From: Excoecaria cochinchinensis
Taxonomy: Eukaryota; Streptophyta; Magnoliopsida; Malpighiales; Euphorbiaceae
DNA: 64,000 nucleotides
Assembly: GCA_947683425.1 (NCBI GenBank)
Contig: CANTUQ010000037.1
Coordinates: forward strand, 7,146,501-7,210,500
Reading direction: 5' to 3'
Part shown: in pieces, positions 43,946 to 55,500 of the stretch
How the letters are laid out: every line of letters begins with the position of its first letter
How positions within the stretch are numbered: position 1 is the first letter of the stretch
Made by a program: the position numbers and the translations under genes
The notes under the pieces: model-generated
Databases searched by the model: none
What the model saw: only the letters and a program-made list of their open reading frames with translations
What the model was told of the DNA's origin: nothing

Positions 43946-44820
43946 TGCATCACCTCAAAAGCCACCAAGAAATTATCTGATATGAGTCTTTTTGGAACAA
44001 AAGCACTCTTATTTATCGAGATAATCTCAGAAGAATGCATTTCAGCCTGTTGCAAGCATTTCTGCTACAATCTTGTATAACACACTACATAAAGCTATAG
44101 GCCGTAAGTCTCCCATACAATCCACCTTCTTCTTCTTGGGCACCAACACTATGGCCGTATCATTAAGGTAGACAACAACTATGAATGATCCGGAGGCACT
44201 CAATAGTTACATCATTGCCAACAACAGTCCAGCATTTTTGATAGAACCCAGCGTTCATTCCATCAAGGCCTAGGGCTTTATCCGGCTGCAGGCTAAATAA
44301 CGCCTCCTTAACATCTTCCTTTGTGAATCTTGCAACAGAAAGACATTTTTATCATCAGTCACGCGTTTAGAGATACCTGAAGCAGTGATACCTGAATTTG
44401 TATTGGATGCAGTGAAAATTTCTTTAAAATAACCAGTTATAATATCTTCTAAAACATCATTCCAACCACACAATCTTCCCATGGGATCTTTCAACTGGAC
44501 AATCTGATTCTTCCTCCTTCTCTTCGAGGCCACAGCATGAAAATACTTTAAATTTGAGTCACCACCCCGTAACCAAAGTATTTTTGCTTTTTGACGCTAG
44601 AAAGTTTCCTGTTGTTTGAGAGTGTCTAGATATTCCTTCTGGACATCCCTAACATTCAACACATTGGCTCCCGGTGGAGCACGCCTAGCAGCCTTCAACT
44701 GACCTCTGAGCTTTGCTAACTTCTTTTTAAAATTCCCCGTTATTTCCTGACCCTAAACTAAAAGTCGCTCACTACATCTCTTAATTTTATCTATAAGAGT
44801 GAGATTCGGGTCAGAGTTCC
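43946..44820 (-). pseudogene. LINE reverse transcriptase, N-terminal half, broken
   Basis: On the minus strand from about 44790 the frames give residues like KILWLRGGDSNLKYFHAVAS, then KRRRKNQIVQLKDPMGRLCG and ITGYFKEIFTASNTNSG (44533-44270), then after a shift LQPDKALGLDGMNAGFYQK, a weak VGAQEE segment, and INKSAFVPKRLISDNFLVAF with EVMH at 43950. This order (linker, PDKA.G.DG, AFV..R.I.DN) is that of plant L1-like RT. The catalytic FADD part should follow to the left but is missing; LTR U, T5 and T3 lie there, and the RNase H end reappears at 27.2-27.9 kb. Multiple stops. Confidence 0.8.
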
Positions 44821-44972
44821 TATAACACCCATACTCGGTCCAATAAGGGCCAGGTACCGAATGTTACCCAACTGGATCCACCTTGTATCTAACAATTTAA
44901 TTCACACTCTAATAAACTTTCATTACTTTTGCAATCTAAAATGCTCAAAATTCTACGAAAAAGCGGACAGAG
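44821..44972 (+). mobile_element. Start of another TGTAACACCC-type LTR, interrupted at 44973
   Basis: TATAACACCCATACTCGGTCC looks like TGTAACACCC with one change at the second base. It follows LINE sequence and is cut by LTR T8 after 150 bp. The rest was not found. Confidence 0.4.
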
Positions 44973-45322
44973 TATAGATACCAGGTTCTGAAGCAGTTTT
45001 GGTAATATTTACTTAAAAATAGACAGAGAATGGAAGCACTTTGGCTCTTTATGAACTGGAGGTTTTTAAGCAAACTTGATAATTTTTCCGAAAAATATAA
45101 AAAATAAATAAATAAAAATATATAAAAAAAATAAAATAAATTAATTATTTAAGATTAGGTCAAATTAATTAGCTACATAAAATTAAAGAGAAAATAAATT
45201 AGAAAATAAGTAGATTAATTAATTAAAATAGGTGATAATAAGTAAAAATAAATTAAAAAGGCAAAGACTAAGGAGGAAATCAAGGGAGAAAATACATGTG
45301 CAAAACCCTAGCCAAATTGGAG

Positions 45323-45330
45323 TATAAAAA
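45323..45330 (+). promoter_or_regulatory. TATA box of LTR T8
   Basis: GGAGTATAAAAAGAAAAAG lies just before the GC-rich block, the same order as in T4. Confidence 0.5.
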
Positions 45331-45705
45331 GAAAAAGAGAGAAGGTAAAAGGGGGGCCGGCAGCAGGGAGATCGGAGGAGGCGAAGGCAGGCCTGCCGAC
45401 GGTATTTTCGGCGAACCAGCGAGGCTTCTCAGCACGTGGTCATCGGTGACGGACTCCTGGCATCCCGATCTACCTTCCGGCGGCGGCGGTGTCACTAACG
45501 GTGGAGTCCGGCGAGGCTCCATTGAGGAAATCCGGTTAGTCCTTTTTTATTTTTATTTTATATTGTTGTTGTTGTTGTTATTATTATTATTATTTTATTT
45601 ATTATTAGTATTATTGTGTTTTATTATTATTATGATTATTATTATTATTGTTGTTGTTGTTGTTGTGTTATTGTTATTATTATTGTGATCGTTGTTGTCG
45701 TGTTA

Positions 45706-45768
<63 letters not shown>

Positions 45769-45802
45769 TTGTTATTGTTATTATTATTGTTATTACTAGT
45801 TG

Positions 45803-46605
45803 TAGTGGTGAGCAAAAAAACAGTTGAACTTGGTTAACCAAAAAAATGATTCGAAAAATAGGTTAACCAAACCGATATTTATGGTTAACAGTTATTATTT
45901 TACAAAAACCGATATTAATGGACTGGTTTTTATTTTTTAGCTTATAAATTGGTTAACCGAACCGAAACCGATAAATGAACACCCTTATATTTTATTAATT
46001 ATATTTCACTCTCTTTTTTTATTATAATTTTTTATTTCATTATTTTCATATTTAATTAATTATATCCTTTTAATTTTCATTTACTTTAAAATATTTCAAT
46101 TTCATTTTAGTTTTTTTAAAGTTATTTTAGTTAATTTATTAATTTTTCAATATGTACATATTTAATATTTTTTATTATTTCCCGATATATCAATTTTTCA
46201 TTAATTAAAATCAAAATATATTCAAAAAGTTATATAAAATTAATATATTAACTAAAAATTTCAAGTAAAATAAAATTTTTAATATATGTGAAAATAATAT
46301 TTTTGAATATTTTTAGTTTATGTTTGTTGTTTGAACGTCATATTTAATTATTATGTTGGATTATATTTGTTTTTTAATTTTAAATTTTAAGTATTTTCAA
46401 TAATCTAATTTTTTTATAAATACATTTTATAATTATAGTGGTTAACCGAAAAATATTGGTTAACCGGTCCGAAAATCCGAAACCGATGGACTGGTTAACC
46501 GATGGTAATGGACTGCTTAATAGACTGTAATTTCAAAAAATTGATATTAATGGACTGCTTTTTTTTTGGCTCATGAACCGGTTAACCGGTCCGTGCTCAC
46601 CCCTA
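45803..46605. mobile_element. Non-autonomous hAT-type element with TSD ACTAGTTG
   Basis: 803 bp with ends TAGTGGTGAGCA and GTGCTCACCCCTA (inverted TAGGGGTGAGCA, one change at the left). Identical 8-bp flanks ACTAGTTG (45795-45802 and 46606-46613), as expected for hAT. No transposase frame. Subterminal sequence is full of GGTTAACCG and ACCGATGGACTGGTTAACC words in both orientations. It sits in a TTA/TTG microsatellite. Confidence 0.9.
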
Positions 46606-46667
46606 ACTAGTTGTGTTATTATTAATATCATTACTATTATTGTTGTATGTTAATATAGTTTTGTCAT

Positions 46668-46704
<37 letters not shown>

Positions 46705-46706
46705 TT

Positions 46707-47595
46707 TAGAGGTGGCAAATGAGTGGGTTGGGCGGGTTTGGGTTGGGTCATAAATGGGTTGGGTCGTAAATGGGTGGATAATAAATGGGTCAAAAATATA
46801 TGGGTCAAAAATGGGTCAATACCCAAAGGGGTTGGGTGGATTTGGGTCGGCCCATTTGATATTTTTTTAATAAAAAATAATTATCGATATAATAACCGAA
46901 TACTAAAAAAATTATTATAAAAATGTTGGCCCAAATGGGTCGGTTGAGATTCAAACGGATCGAGATATCGGTTGACTTATAACTGTCCAATTTACTATTC
47001 ATTTGGTAAAAATTTTGGCAGTATAACGGCTATATATATAACATACCTTTCCTGCAATTCAAACAATTCATAGTCACACACAGGGGTACAACAACACAAT
47101 AATTCATAAACCAAGTGGTCATTTTTTCATTTTTAAGCTAATTATATAATCCTATATTATTTCACTCCTTTTCTAAGCTCAATTTCTCCCAAAATTAATT
47201 TTATAATTCTTAAAATATATAAATTAGTCTCCCTGCAAAATTTTATCTCAAACAGAATTCGTTTCTCGATCTGGTACATTTAAATCAGTCAGTTTTGACA
47301 ATTTTCGGTATTACCAAAAAATTAATTTTTCGTTGTCAAAAATTTCTAAATATTAATCTAAGTCTATATATATCATTAAAATAATTTTTAGAAATCATTT
47401 GCTATTTTTAGAGATCTAGTCAAATCTTGGTCAAATCGGATAACCTTTAAAATGAGCCGGGCTTTTTTTTTTTTTTACTTTTGGAGATCTATTTGAGTTA
47501 ATTTTTACTCCACATTTTACCCTTGAACTCCTTGTGACTAGTATTTTTCGATGGTCAAATAAACTATTTTTTACTTCCAGGTGTAATTTTTGTCC
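46707..47595. mobile_element. Unresolved insert with one hAT-like end
   Basis: TAGAGGTGGCAAATGAGTGG resembles the start of common plant hAT MITEs, and 46723-46860 repeats AAATGGGT and GGGTTGGGTCG words. The second end was not found, and the sequence from about 47000 to 47595 is a different AT-rich block without coding sense. TTA array flanks it on both sides, so at least one insertion entered the microsatellite. Confidence 0.4.
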
Positions 47596-47601
47596 CCAAT
47601 G

Positions 47602-47603
<2 letters not shown>

Positions 47604-47675
<72 letters not shown>
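47604..47675 (+). repeat. (TTA)n microsatellite
   Basis: About 24 TTA units, followed by a second shorter array at 47735-47770. Confidence 0.9.
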
Positions 47676-47677
<2 letters not shown>

Positions 47678-47733
47678 TTTATTGTTATAATTAATATTAT
47701 TATGGTTATTATTATTATATTGTTGTGTTGTTG

Positions 47734-47771
<38 letters not shown>

Positions 47772-48471
47772 TGGATCAATATTATTTTTATTGTTATTAT
47801 TATTATTGTGGTGTGAATATTATTTTTATTATTATTACTGTGTGATGGATTTTATTTTTACTCTTATCGTTTGTTATCATTATTATTATTTTTGTTATTA
47901 GTGATTATTATAATTATGTCATTTGCATCTTATATTTATTAATTTGTTAATTCTGTCAGTTTATTTTATTTTTACTGTATTAGATTAATTATTTTTTTCA
48001 ATTTATTTAATCCTATTATTTATTTATTTATTTAATCATTTAGTTTAATTTAGTCTGTTATTGACCAATATCATTTGCTGTCATGACCGCAATCACGAGG
48101 GGCATGTGGCTCGTCTATGGAGCTAGGCGAAGCACGGTCGAGGTGAATACTTTAGGATTTATTATTTGAGACCTATATTAATTATTTTTTTATTTTCTTT
48201 TATTTGCTTGATGTCTATAATAATAAAGGCTTTTTCGACTGCACTTAAAAAGAACCATCACACCAAATGTTTCTACTAAAATTGAAAATTTATTAATAAA
48301 ACTGGACCAATGTCCTAGTTTTCAGCCTAAAAACGAAAGGTTTTGTTTTCATCAAAACGAAATCACTTCTTCATTTTTCATAAAATCAGTTTGAGAACTC
48401 TTTACTTTTTTCGTAAGATAAGTAGTAGGGAACCAATGTTCTCATCTAAAAGAACATCCCGATTTATGTAT

Positions 48472-49115
48472 TGATGCGGAACCCAATAGCTAACGAGTTA
48501 CAAACCCACACATACGATTCGAATAGCAAAGCAAATCAGATAAATACCCTTCCTATTGAACCCCCAAACAACTAGTGAATGAAAACGCAAATAATCAAAA
48601 AATAAGAACTAAAAAATGCCACAATCAAACAATTTATAAGTTAATCAAATTCTTCATGCAATAGAAAAAAAAAATAAGCAATCCACTCTCAATCTAAGCA
48701 AAGAAATTCGGCTATGCCAAAGAGAATATCATTCAAATATGAAATTCTTAACATAACATATTCTATTTATACGGTGGCTAATGTTAAGTAACAAATAATC
48801 TAAAGAAAACCCTAATAAGGCCTTTAACTAAGGTAGGCTGAATTTCCATGGGCTTAAGCTATCAAATAAGCCCATTTACAAAATCTAAACATAACTTAAA
48901 ACAAAACCCAATAATAAATTTAAAAGAGTTGGCCGAATTTTTCAAGCCCAAAAGAAGAAAGACTAACTAAAACCCAACAAGTTAAAATAAACCCATTTAA
49001 AGAAAGCCCAAAACGTCTAGCCCAACTTTACAACTTAAATGAATCATGTGACTTTTTAAATGAAGCACATGACTTGTACAATTAAAGCCCAAGTTGTATA
49101 AAACCCAAAAATGAA
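48472..49115 (-). repeat. Probable 3' LTR region of G1
   Basis: The plus strand begins TGATGCGGAACCCAATAGC at the break of LTR T8. The minus strand has TATAAATA (48764-48771). The other LTR is not in the window, so the inner boundary is unknown; the pol frame may run into it. From about 48530 rightward it is nearly identical to 60870-61435. Confidence 0.55.
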
Positions 49116-50387
49116 TTAAGTTGGCCCAATTCCATTACAAGCTTCCAAAAGGCTAAGTACTTTATAAATACCTCCTTCAAGTTCTCTTTGACACTTCTCA
49201 AAGGCATTTTCATGTAGCTCTTGAGTAATAAAGCCTTGCACATAAGCTGTCATAGCCATCTTCAGCTTTTTAACTCGCCCTCTTGTGATTGGACCACTTG
49301 GCATCTTCAAAGGGTCTTTAGTGGATGGTGTTTTGCATGGCTGATCCGCATCATTCCCTCCCTCCTTAAAAAGATTTGTCCTCAAATCTGAATCCACATC
49401 AAAAGGAGAAACGTTAGAAACATTAAATGTAGCTGAAACACCATACTCACCTGCAAGTCTATTTTGTATGCATTATCATTGATACGCTCCAAGACTTGAA
49501 AAGGACCATCACTACATGCATCCAACTTGCTCTTTCTTTCGTTTGGAAACCTCTCTTTTCTGAAATGCACCCAAATCAAATCTCCAGGGGTGAACACCGC
49601 TTGTTTCCTTCCCCTATTAGCTCGATCCGCATATTGCTTATTTTTCTTCTCGATACTTGCCCGTGCTTTCTCATGCAAGGATTTTACCAATTCTGCCTTC
49701 CTACTACCATCCAAACTTGAAAGCTCACGTAAAAGCAAAGGACAAAGATCAAGCACAGTTAGTGGGTTAAAACCATAAACAAGTTCAAATGGTGAAAAAC
49801 CAGTGGAAGAACGTATACTCCTATTATAAGCAAATTCAATAAATGGCAAACAATCCTCCCAAGTTTTAAGATTCTTACCCACTATATCTCGTAATAAAGT
49901 CCCCAAAGTCCTATTCACAACTTCTGTTTGTTCATCTATTTGAGGGTGACAAGTAGTAGAAAAAAATAACTTTGTTCTTAACTTACCCCATAAAACACAC
50001 CAAAAATATGAAAGGAACTTTGTATTCCTAGCTGAAACTATGGTGTGTGGAATACCATGCAAACGGACTACTTCCTTAAAGAATAGATCAGCTACATGAA
50101 CAACATCATCACATTTATGACATGCAATAAAATGAGCCATTTTACTAAACCTATCTACCACAACAAAGATATTGTCCCTACCATGTTTTGTCTTAGGCAA
50201 ATCAAGCACAAAATCCATGGAAATGTCAGCCCAAGGAGAATTAGGTACGGGTAAAGGCATATACAACCCATGCATTACACACCTTTTCCACATCTTTTCG
50301 TATATGGGGCCAAAAAAACTGCTCATTTAAAATGTCATAGGTCTTATGTACCCCCAAAATGTCCCATCAATCCCCTACAATGAGATT
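49116..50387 (-). pseudogene. Gypsy integrase (G1), broken
   Basis: Main frame 50326-49382, continued 49397-49116 after a one-base loss (G1 ACCTGCAAG against G2 ACCTGGCAAG). The core starts with WADISMDFVLDLPKTKHGRD, giving the first catalytic Asp; the second site reads VSARNTKFLSYFW where the family has SDRDxKF, so that Asp is lost. HPQIDEQTEVVNRTLGTLL supplies the Glu. The C-terminus has the GPF module DGPFQVLERINDNAYKIDL and a basic tail. Upstream zinc-finger sequence (50387-50327) is out of frame. It could not integrate DNA. Confidence 0.85.
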
Positions 50388-51180
50388 CTAATACAAGCAA
50401 GTCACGCATAGAACATTTAGGTAAACAAAGCTTGCGACGCTTAAATAAAAATCCATCATGTCTATAGAATTTACTAAGGCTTTATGTTCACATGCATTAT
50501 ATACATTACCAAAATCAGAATCACCATCATATAATTCCTTAATATGCTCAAATCCTAACAACTTATAACTAAGTGTAGAAATCAAAGCATATCTTCTTGA
50601 TAATGCATCAGCAATAACATTTTCTTTTCCATGCGTGTATTGAATAATATAGGAAAATGTTTCAATAAATTCAACCCATTTAGCATGCCTTTTGTTCAAC
50701 TTACCTTGTCCCTTCAAATGTTTGAGGGATTCATTATCAGTATGGATGACAAACTCCCTAGGTAAGAGATAATGTTGCCACACGTCCAAGGCTCTCACTA
50801 AGATATAAAGCTCCCTGTCATAGGTTGAATAATTGAGTTGGGCTCCATGAAGCTTCTCACTGAAATATGCTACTGGTTTCCTTTCTTGCATTAGAACAGC
50901 CCCAATACCTACACCAGACGCATCACATTGAATTTTAAAAGTCTTATCAAAATTAGGCAAAGATAAAAGAAGAGCAGAACACAACTTCCCTTTTAAATTT
51001 TCAAAACCCTTTTGCTGTGCTTTTCCCCACATAAACCCAACTTCTTTCTTGATTATTTCTATAAGTGGTGCAGCAATGGTAGAGAAATCCTGCACAAATC
51101 GCCTATAGAAGCTTGCCAAACCATGGAAGCTCCTCACATCCGAAAGGGATTTAGGCGTTGGCCATTCCTTTATATCCTCC
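50388..51180 (-). pseudogene. RT end and RNase H of Gypsy G1
   Basis: Starting with IKEWPTPKSLSDVRSFHGLA and SFYRRFV (end of the RT connection), then the RNase H domain: IQCDASGVGIGAVL (Asp), YDRELYILVRAL (Glu), FVIHTDNESLKHL (Asp) and NVIADALSRR (Asp), so all four acidic residues remain. About 250 codons are open from 51137. The RT polymerase part and protease are deleted. Confidence 0.85.
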
Positions 51181-51656
51181 TAACTACTAATAGGTCGTCT
51201 ACCCATTTTCCTTCTACCCATGTTCAATTGATCCCACCAAAATAGTGCATTATCCATAAACTCCACAGCTGCTATCTTCACTTTCTTCTCCTCAGAATAC
51301 CTATTATAATCAAAGATCATTTCAACCTTCCTTTCCCATTTTAGGTACTCTTCAGCATTATTTCTACCTTTAAATAGAGGAATCTTAAGTTTAATGTTAC
51401 GTAAATTCCCATCCATTCTCCCACTAGTCTCTTCCTCATCTAAATCTTCTAGGTCAGCCCTTACATTTTCATCAATCCACCTACCCCTCCTTACTGTTCT
51501 CCTAGATGTACTATTTGAATCCAATTCTAGCCTTTCTAATCTATCATTCATATTCCCCATATCTCTCATGAATTTGTCAAATGTACCATGCATAGCTTGA
51601 ATGGAGAACACTACCTCCTCAAGAGTTGCTCCCTTTTTTTTTGTTTCTTCAGTCAT
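51180..51656 (-). pseudogene. Gag N-terminal part of Gypsy G1, truncated
   Basis: 158 codons from the ATG at 51656. It has an N-terminal coiled-coil segment (VVFSIQAMHGTFDKFMRDMG), an arginine-rich stretch (TSRRTVRRGR) and the start of the gag domain (IPLFKGRNNAEEYLKWERKV and ALFWWDQLNMGRRKMGRRP). It stops at a TAG next to EDIKEWPTPK, so a deletion of roughly the rest of gag, protease and RT joined the two parts near 51180. Confidence 0.8.
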
Positions 51657-52553
51657 GATTTAAAAATCTGCAAATAGATGTTAGATAATAGCCTACACAC
51701 TCCCTCATGTGTTTACACTCAAAAGATGTCACTCCTCTCGTGTTTCACTAAAATAAGGCTTTTACCCTCTTAATGTACTCATACACTCTTGCCTTTGTCC
51801 ACTCTAATTGCAACTTTTAAATTGCACTTTAGAAATCAATTAACAAACCAAAATTTTGAGTACATTTTAAGAAAACAAGAAAATAAGAAACTATCAATGA
51901 AAGTAGCTCAAAACTAGTAAAGAAAACACTAGACACAATGAAGGTGGTACACGGATAAGACTGGCATACCACTCAATTATATCCAAATTACAGTATTAGA
52001 CAAGCAAAGATACTCTAACAATGTAAAAGGAATAAAAACAAGCTTACAACAAAGAAATAAGCAACTAGAAAAAAAAATGACAATTTGGATAAAATGCATG
52101 AATTTGATTCACTACAAAGTAAACCAAATATAGAACCCAGTTATTCTGCCCAACAAAGAAAGAAATCAACAATAAGACCTAATTAAACTAAATGAAGTAG
52201 GTTGCATGCAAAATAATTCAATTTTGAGCCAAAAGTATCACTAGGCCGAATGCTATAATAAACTTGATTAATGTGTCAAATTGTGTGCAAAATGGTGGCA
52301 AAATGATGGTAAAAAGGATGGCCAAAGATAGCAAAATGGTAGAAAAATGATGGAAAATGGTAATAAAATGGTGGCAAATGAATAAAAAAAATGATGGCAA
52401 AATGACACCAAAATGGTAATACAAATGATAAAAAATGATTTCAAAAATAGTGGAACAAATGGATAAGAAATGATGAAATGGCACCTCAAATGGATAACAA
52501 ATGATACAAAAATGGCAGCTTAAATGGATAACAAATGATTTTAAAATGGCAGC
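51657..52553 (-). other. Leader of Gypsy G1 with degenerate AAATGGTGG repeats
   Basis: No coding frame. Between about 52290 and 52553 short words AAATGGTGGCAAAATGATGG and AAATGGATAACAAATGAT repeat irregularly. T6 enters at 52554 after GCAGC. Confidence 0.6.
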
Positions 52554-55500
52554 TGTAGACACCAGGTCCCGAGTAGCCTTGATCAGGATTACCCAATAAT
52601 AAAATTAAGTGTTCCGATTTATAGGCAAAAATAATGAAAGGTAGAAGTGATAATTTTTTTATCGTTTTGATTTGTTAGGAATGAATAAAAATGTATTTTA
52701 AAAATATTTTAAAAATTATTTTGGGGTAAAAAAGTGAGTTTTAAATTTTTTGCATTTTATAGAAAATTTGAAAAAAAAAAAATTTCCGCGCGAACGTCGG
52801 GCTACGGCAGCGCTGAGCGACACGCAACGGCGCGCGCCCTGCACGCTAGGACGCCCGTCGGGCGCTCCGATGGGGCGTCCCTCGCCCTTGTTGCCCCCTG
52901 GTCACCCATATTCCGATTTTTGGCCTCAAAAATTCATTTTTCTTCAATTTTTTTTATAGAATTTAATGGTAAAACTTTTAAAATTCCAAACCTTTGATTT
53001 TCTTCAGTTTTTTGGTTTTATTGAAATTAAGTCAATTTAATTCTTCAATTAAAAATCTGGTTTTTGGGGAAAAATAAAAGGAAATTTTAGAGGAAAATTA
53101 AAGGGGGGATTTTCTTTAGAAAATTAGTTTTCTTCTTTTTTCTTCTTTAAAACAAATCCTCTCCACTTTTCTAAAGAATTTTTCCAAGGGAATTCTTAAG
53201 ATAAAAAATAACAATTTTTGTTCTTGGGAATTTTTTTTCTTTTCATTAAACAATTTTTACTTTGAGACAAATAAATCAATTATTTGTTTTTGAGTAAAAA
53301 TCATTTTCGATATATTATTTTTCTAACTTTATTCTTACAATCAAGACAAGAAATTGGATCATCTACCTTCATTTCTTCAAGGTAAATTTTAAGGGTAAAC
53401 ATTTTTGGCTCAATTTCTTAATTTAATATTTGATTTCATTTTTTTTGTTTCCAATTAATTAGTTAACATGTAAATTTTTTTAGTTCTATTATTTTCTTCT
53501 TATTTTCTTCTTATTTAATTAATTATCATGTAAATTCTTTTAGATCTATTATTTAATTGTTCATGTTTTTACTTCTTATTTTTTTAATTGTTCATATTAT
53601 TATTTCTTATTCTAATTTCTTATTTAATTGTTCATGTTCATATTATTGCCATCATTTTTGTTCATATATATTATTAGTATTATCATTTAACATGTTTTAA
53701 CATAATTGACTAATTTTATTTTTTCATTTTATTCTTCCATGTTTAATTGGATTGTTCATCTTCTTTGATGTTGTTATTATTAGGGGTGAGCAAAAAAACC
53801 GATGGACTTGGTTAACCGAAAAAAAAATCCGAAACCGAACCGATGGACTGGTTAATCGATTGTAATGGACTGGTTAATCGTTAGTGTTTTGCAAAAACCG
53901 ATATTAATGGACTGGTTAATGATTTTTGACTCATGTGACCGGTTAACCGAACCGAAACCGAATACTTAATTTATTTATTATTTTTTGATTTATCAAATTT
54001 TCAATAATGAAAATCAGAATATAATCGAAAAGTTATATAATAATTTATCCTAATTAAAGGTAATCATGTACTTTTTTTTCATTATACTAATTATTTTAAA
54101 GTTTTTAAATTTTTTTAATTGACTATTAGTAAGTATAACAATTTATCTAATTAAAAGTGATTATGGACCGGTTAATTTATTTACTTATTAAATATTAATT
54201 TTTAAAAATAAATTTGCTTATATTTACCAAATATTTTTATTTTAACAACAATAATGTTATATTATAGTGAAAAAATTTTAATTTTTAAGTGCCTTGAACA
54301 TTTTAATTTTATTTATTAATATATTTTATAATTATATTGGTTAACCAAAAAATATTGGGTAACCGATTCGAAAATCCGAAACCGATAGTAACAGACTGGT
54401 TAATGGTTAGTATTTTGAAAAAACCGATATTAATGGACTGGTTTTTTTTTTGGGCTCATGGACCGGTTAACCGGTCCATGGTCACCCCTAGTTATTATTA
54501 TTATTATATTTGATTGTTCATATTCTTTGTTGTTATTGTGTTATTATTATTGTAGTTATTACCATCATTAGTATTATTATTATTATCATTATTCTTGTTC
54601 ATTATTATTATTACTATTATTATTTATATTTCTTATGCATGCTGAATTTTATGTATATTATTTTTTTTATGAATGATTGGGTGTTATTGTTGTTATTTTA
54701 TGTTTTTATGCTTGTTTATGCATGTTGAATTTTATTATTATTATGTTATCTTTTATGCATGCTAAATTGTTAATTAGTTAAGTTGCATATTTTATTATGT
54801 AATTTTAATTGATTTATCATACATGATGCAATTTTGTTTGCCTTAATTTAATTGTTTTCATGTTATATGCTTAATTCATTTTTTATTACTAACTTCATTT
54901 TCATTTGTTTTTATTTTCAATATTCATTTTTATGTGTGAGTTTTTGCCAAGTGGGAGCCCATGGAGACTTGAAGATACCATTTGGATGTTGTTCTTTTTT
55001 ATTGTTTTTTCATTATTTTGCTTTCATTTGGGTTTATTTTATTATTATTATGTAATTTGTAATAATAAATTTATTTTTATGCACGCTAATTAAAAAGTCA
55101 CAAAAATATTTCTACTTATTAAACTTGGATTTTTCTAAATAAAAATGGGACCAATGTCCTAATTTTTTTCTCATCCAAAATAAATTGTCACTTTAAAATT
55201 ATTTTCTTTAATTATGCATGAGAGGACCAACGTCCTCATCTTTAATAAATAGCCCGTTTTATGCATGAATTGTATTTTATTTACAAATAAGGGTTGTATT
55301 CCGCCCCTAGTTTTGTTGTAATATATTTTATATGCTTTATTTTAAATTCGTTTTTTACTTACCGCTTTATTTATATGTTTGACATGCGCGTTAAATTAAA
55401 TTGCATTAAAATTGAATGAGAAAAAGCATGAAACACTAAATTCAAAACTTGATTATAAACTTAGCCAAGGTATGAATAAATGAAAAGTCCCGAACCATCT

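Larger units (their letters stand above)
44973..48471 (+). mobile_element. Tat-type LTR T8, with nested DNA elements; 3' end cut by Gypsy G1
   Basis: It starts TATAGATACCAGGTTCTGAA, a worn TGTAGACACCGGGTCCTGAG. In order: AT-rich U3, TATA (45323-45330), GC-rich block 45345-45540, TTA/TTG arrays, hAT element (45803-46605), an unresolved insert (46707 to about 47595), a TTA array (47604-47675), and sequence colinear with 3560-4135 of the palindromic unit's right arm. It stops at CCCGATTTATGTAT (48471) where G1 begins. Confidence 0.75.
48472..52553 (-). mobile_element. Internally deleted Ty3/Gypsy element G1
   Basis: Minus strand: leader (52553-51657), gag N-terminal part joined to the end of RT plus RNase H (51656-50388), integrase (50387-49116), then LTR-like 3' sequence (49115-48472) with a TATA box at 48764-48771. 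The 5' LTR is absent because T6 entered the leader at 52554. The 3' boundary 48472 is set by the break in LTR T8. The integrase tail ends with SGPITRGRVKKLK, a feature of some chromovirus-type Gypsy elements; the clade is not certain. Confidence 0.8.
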
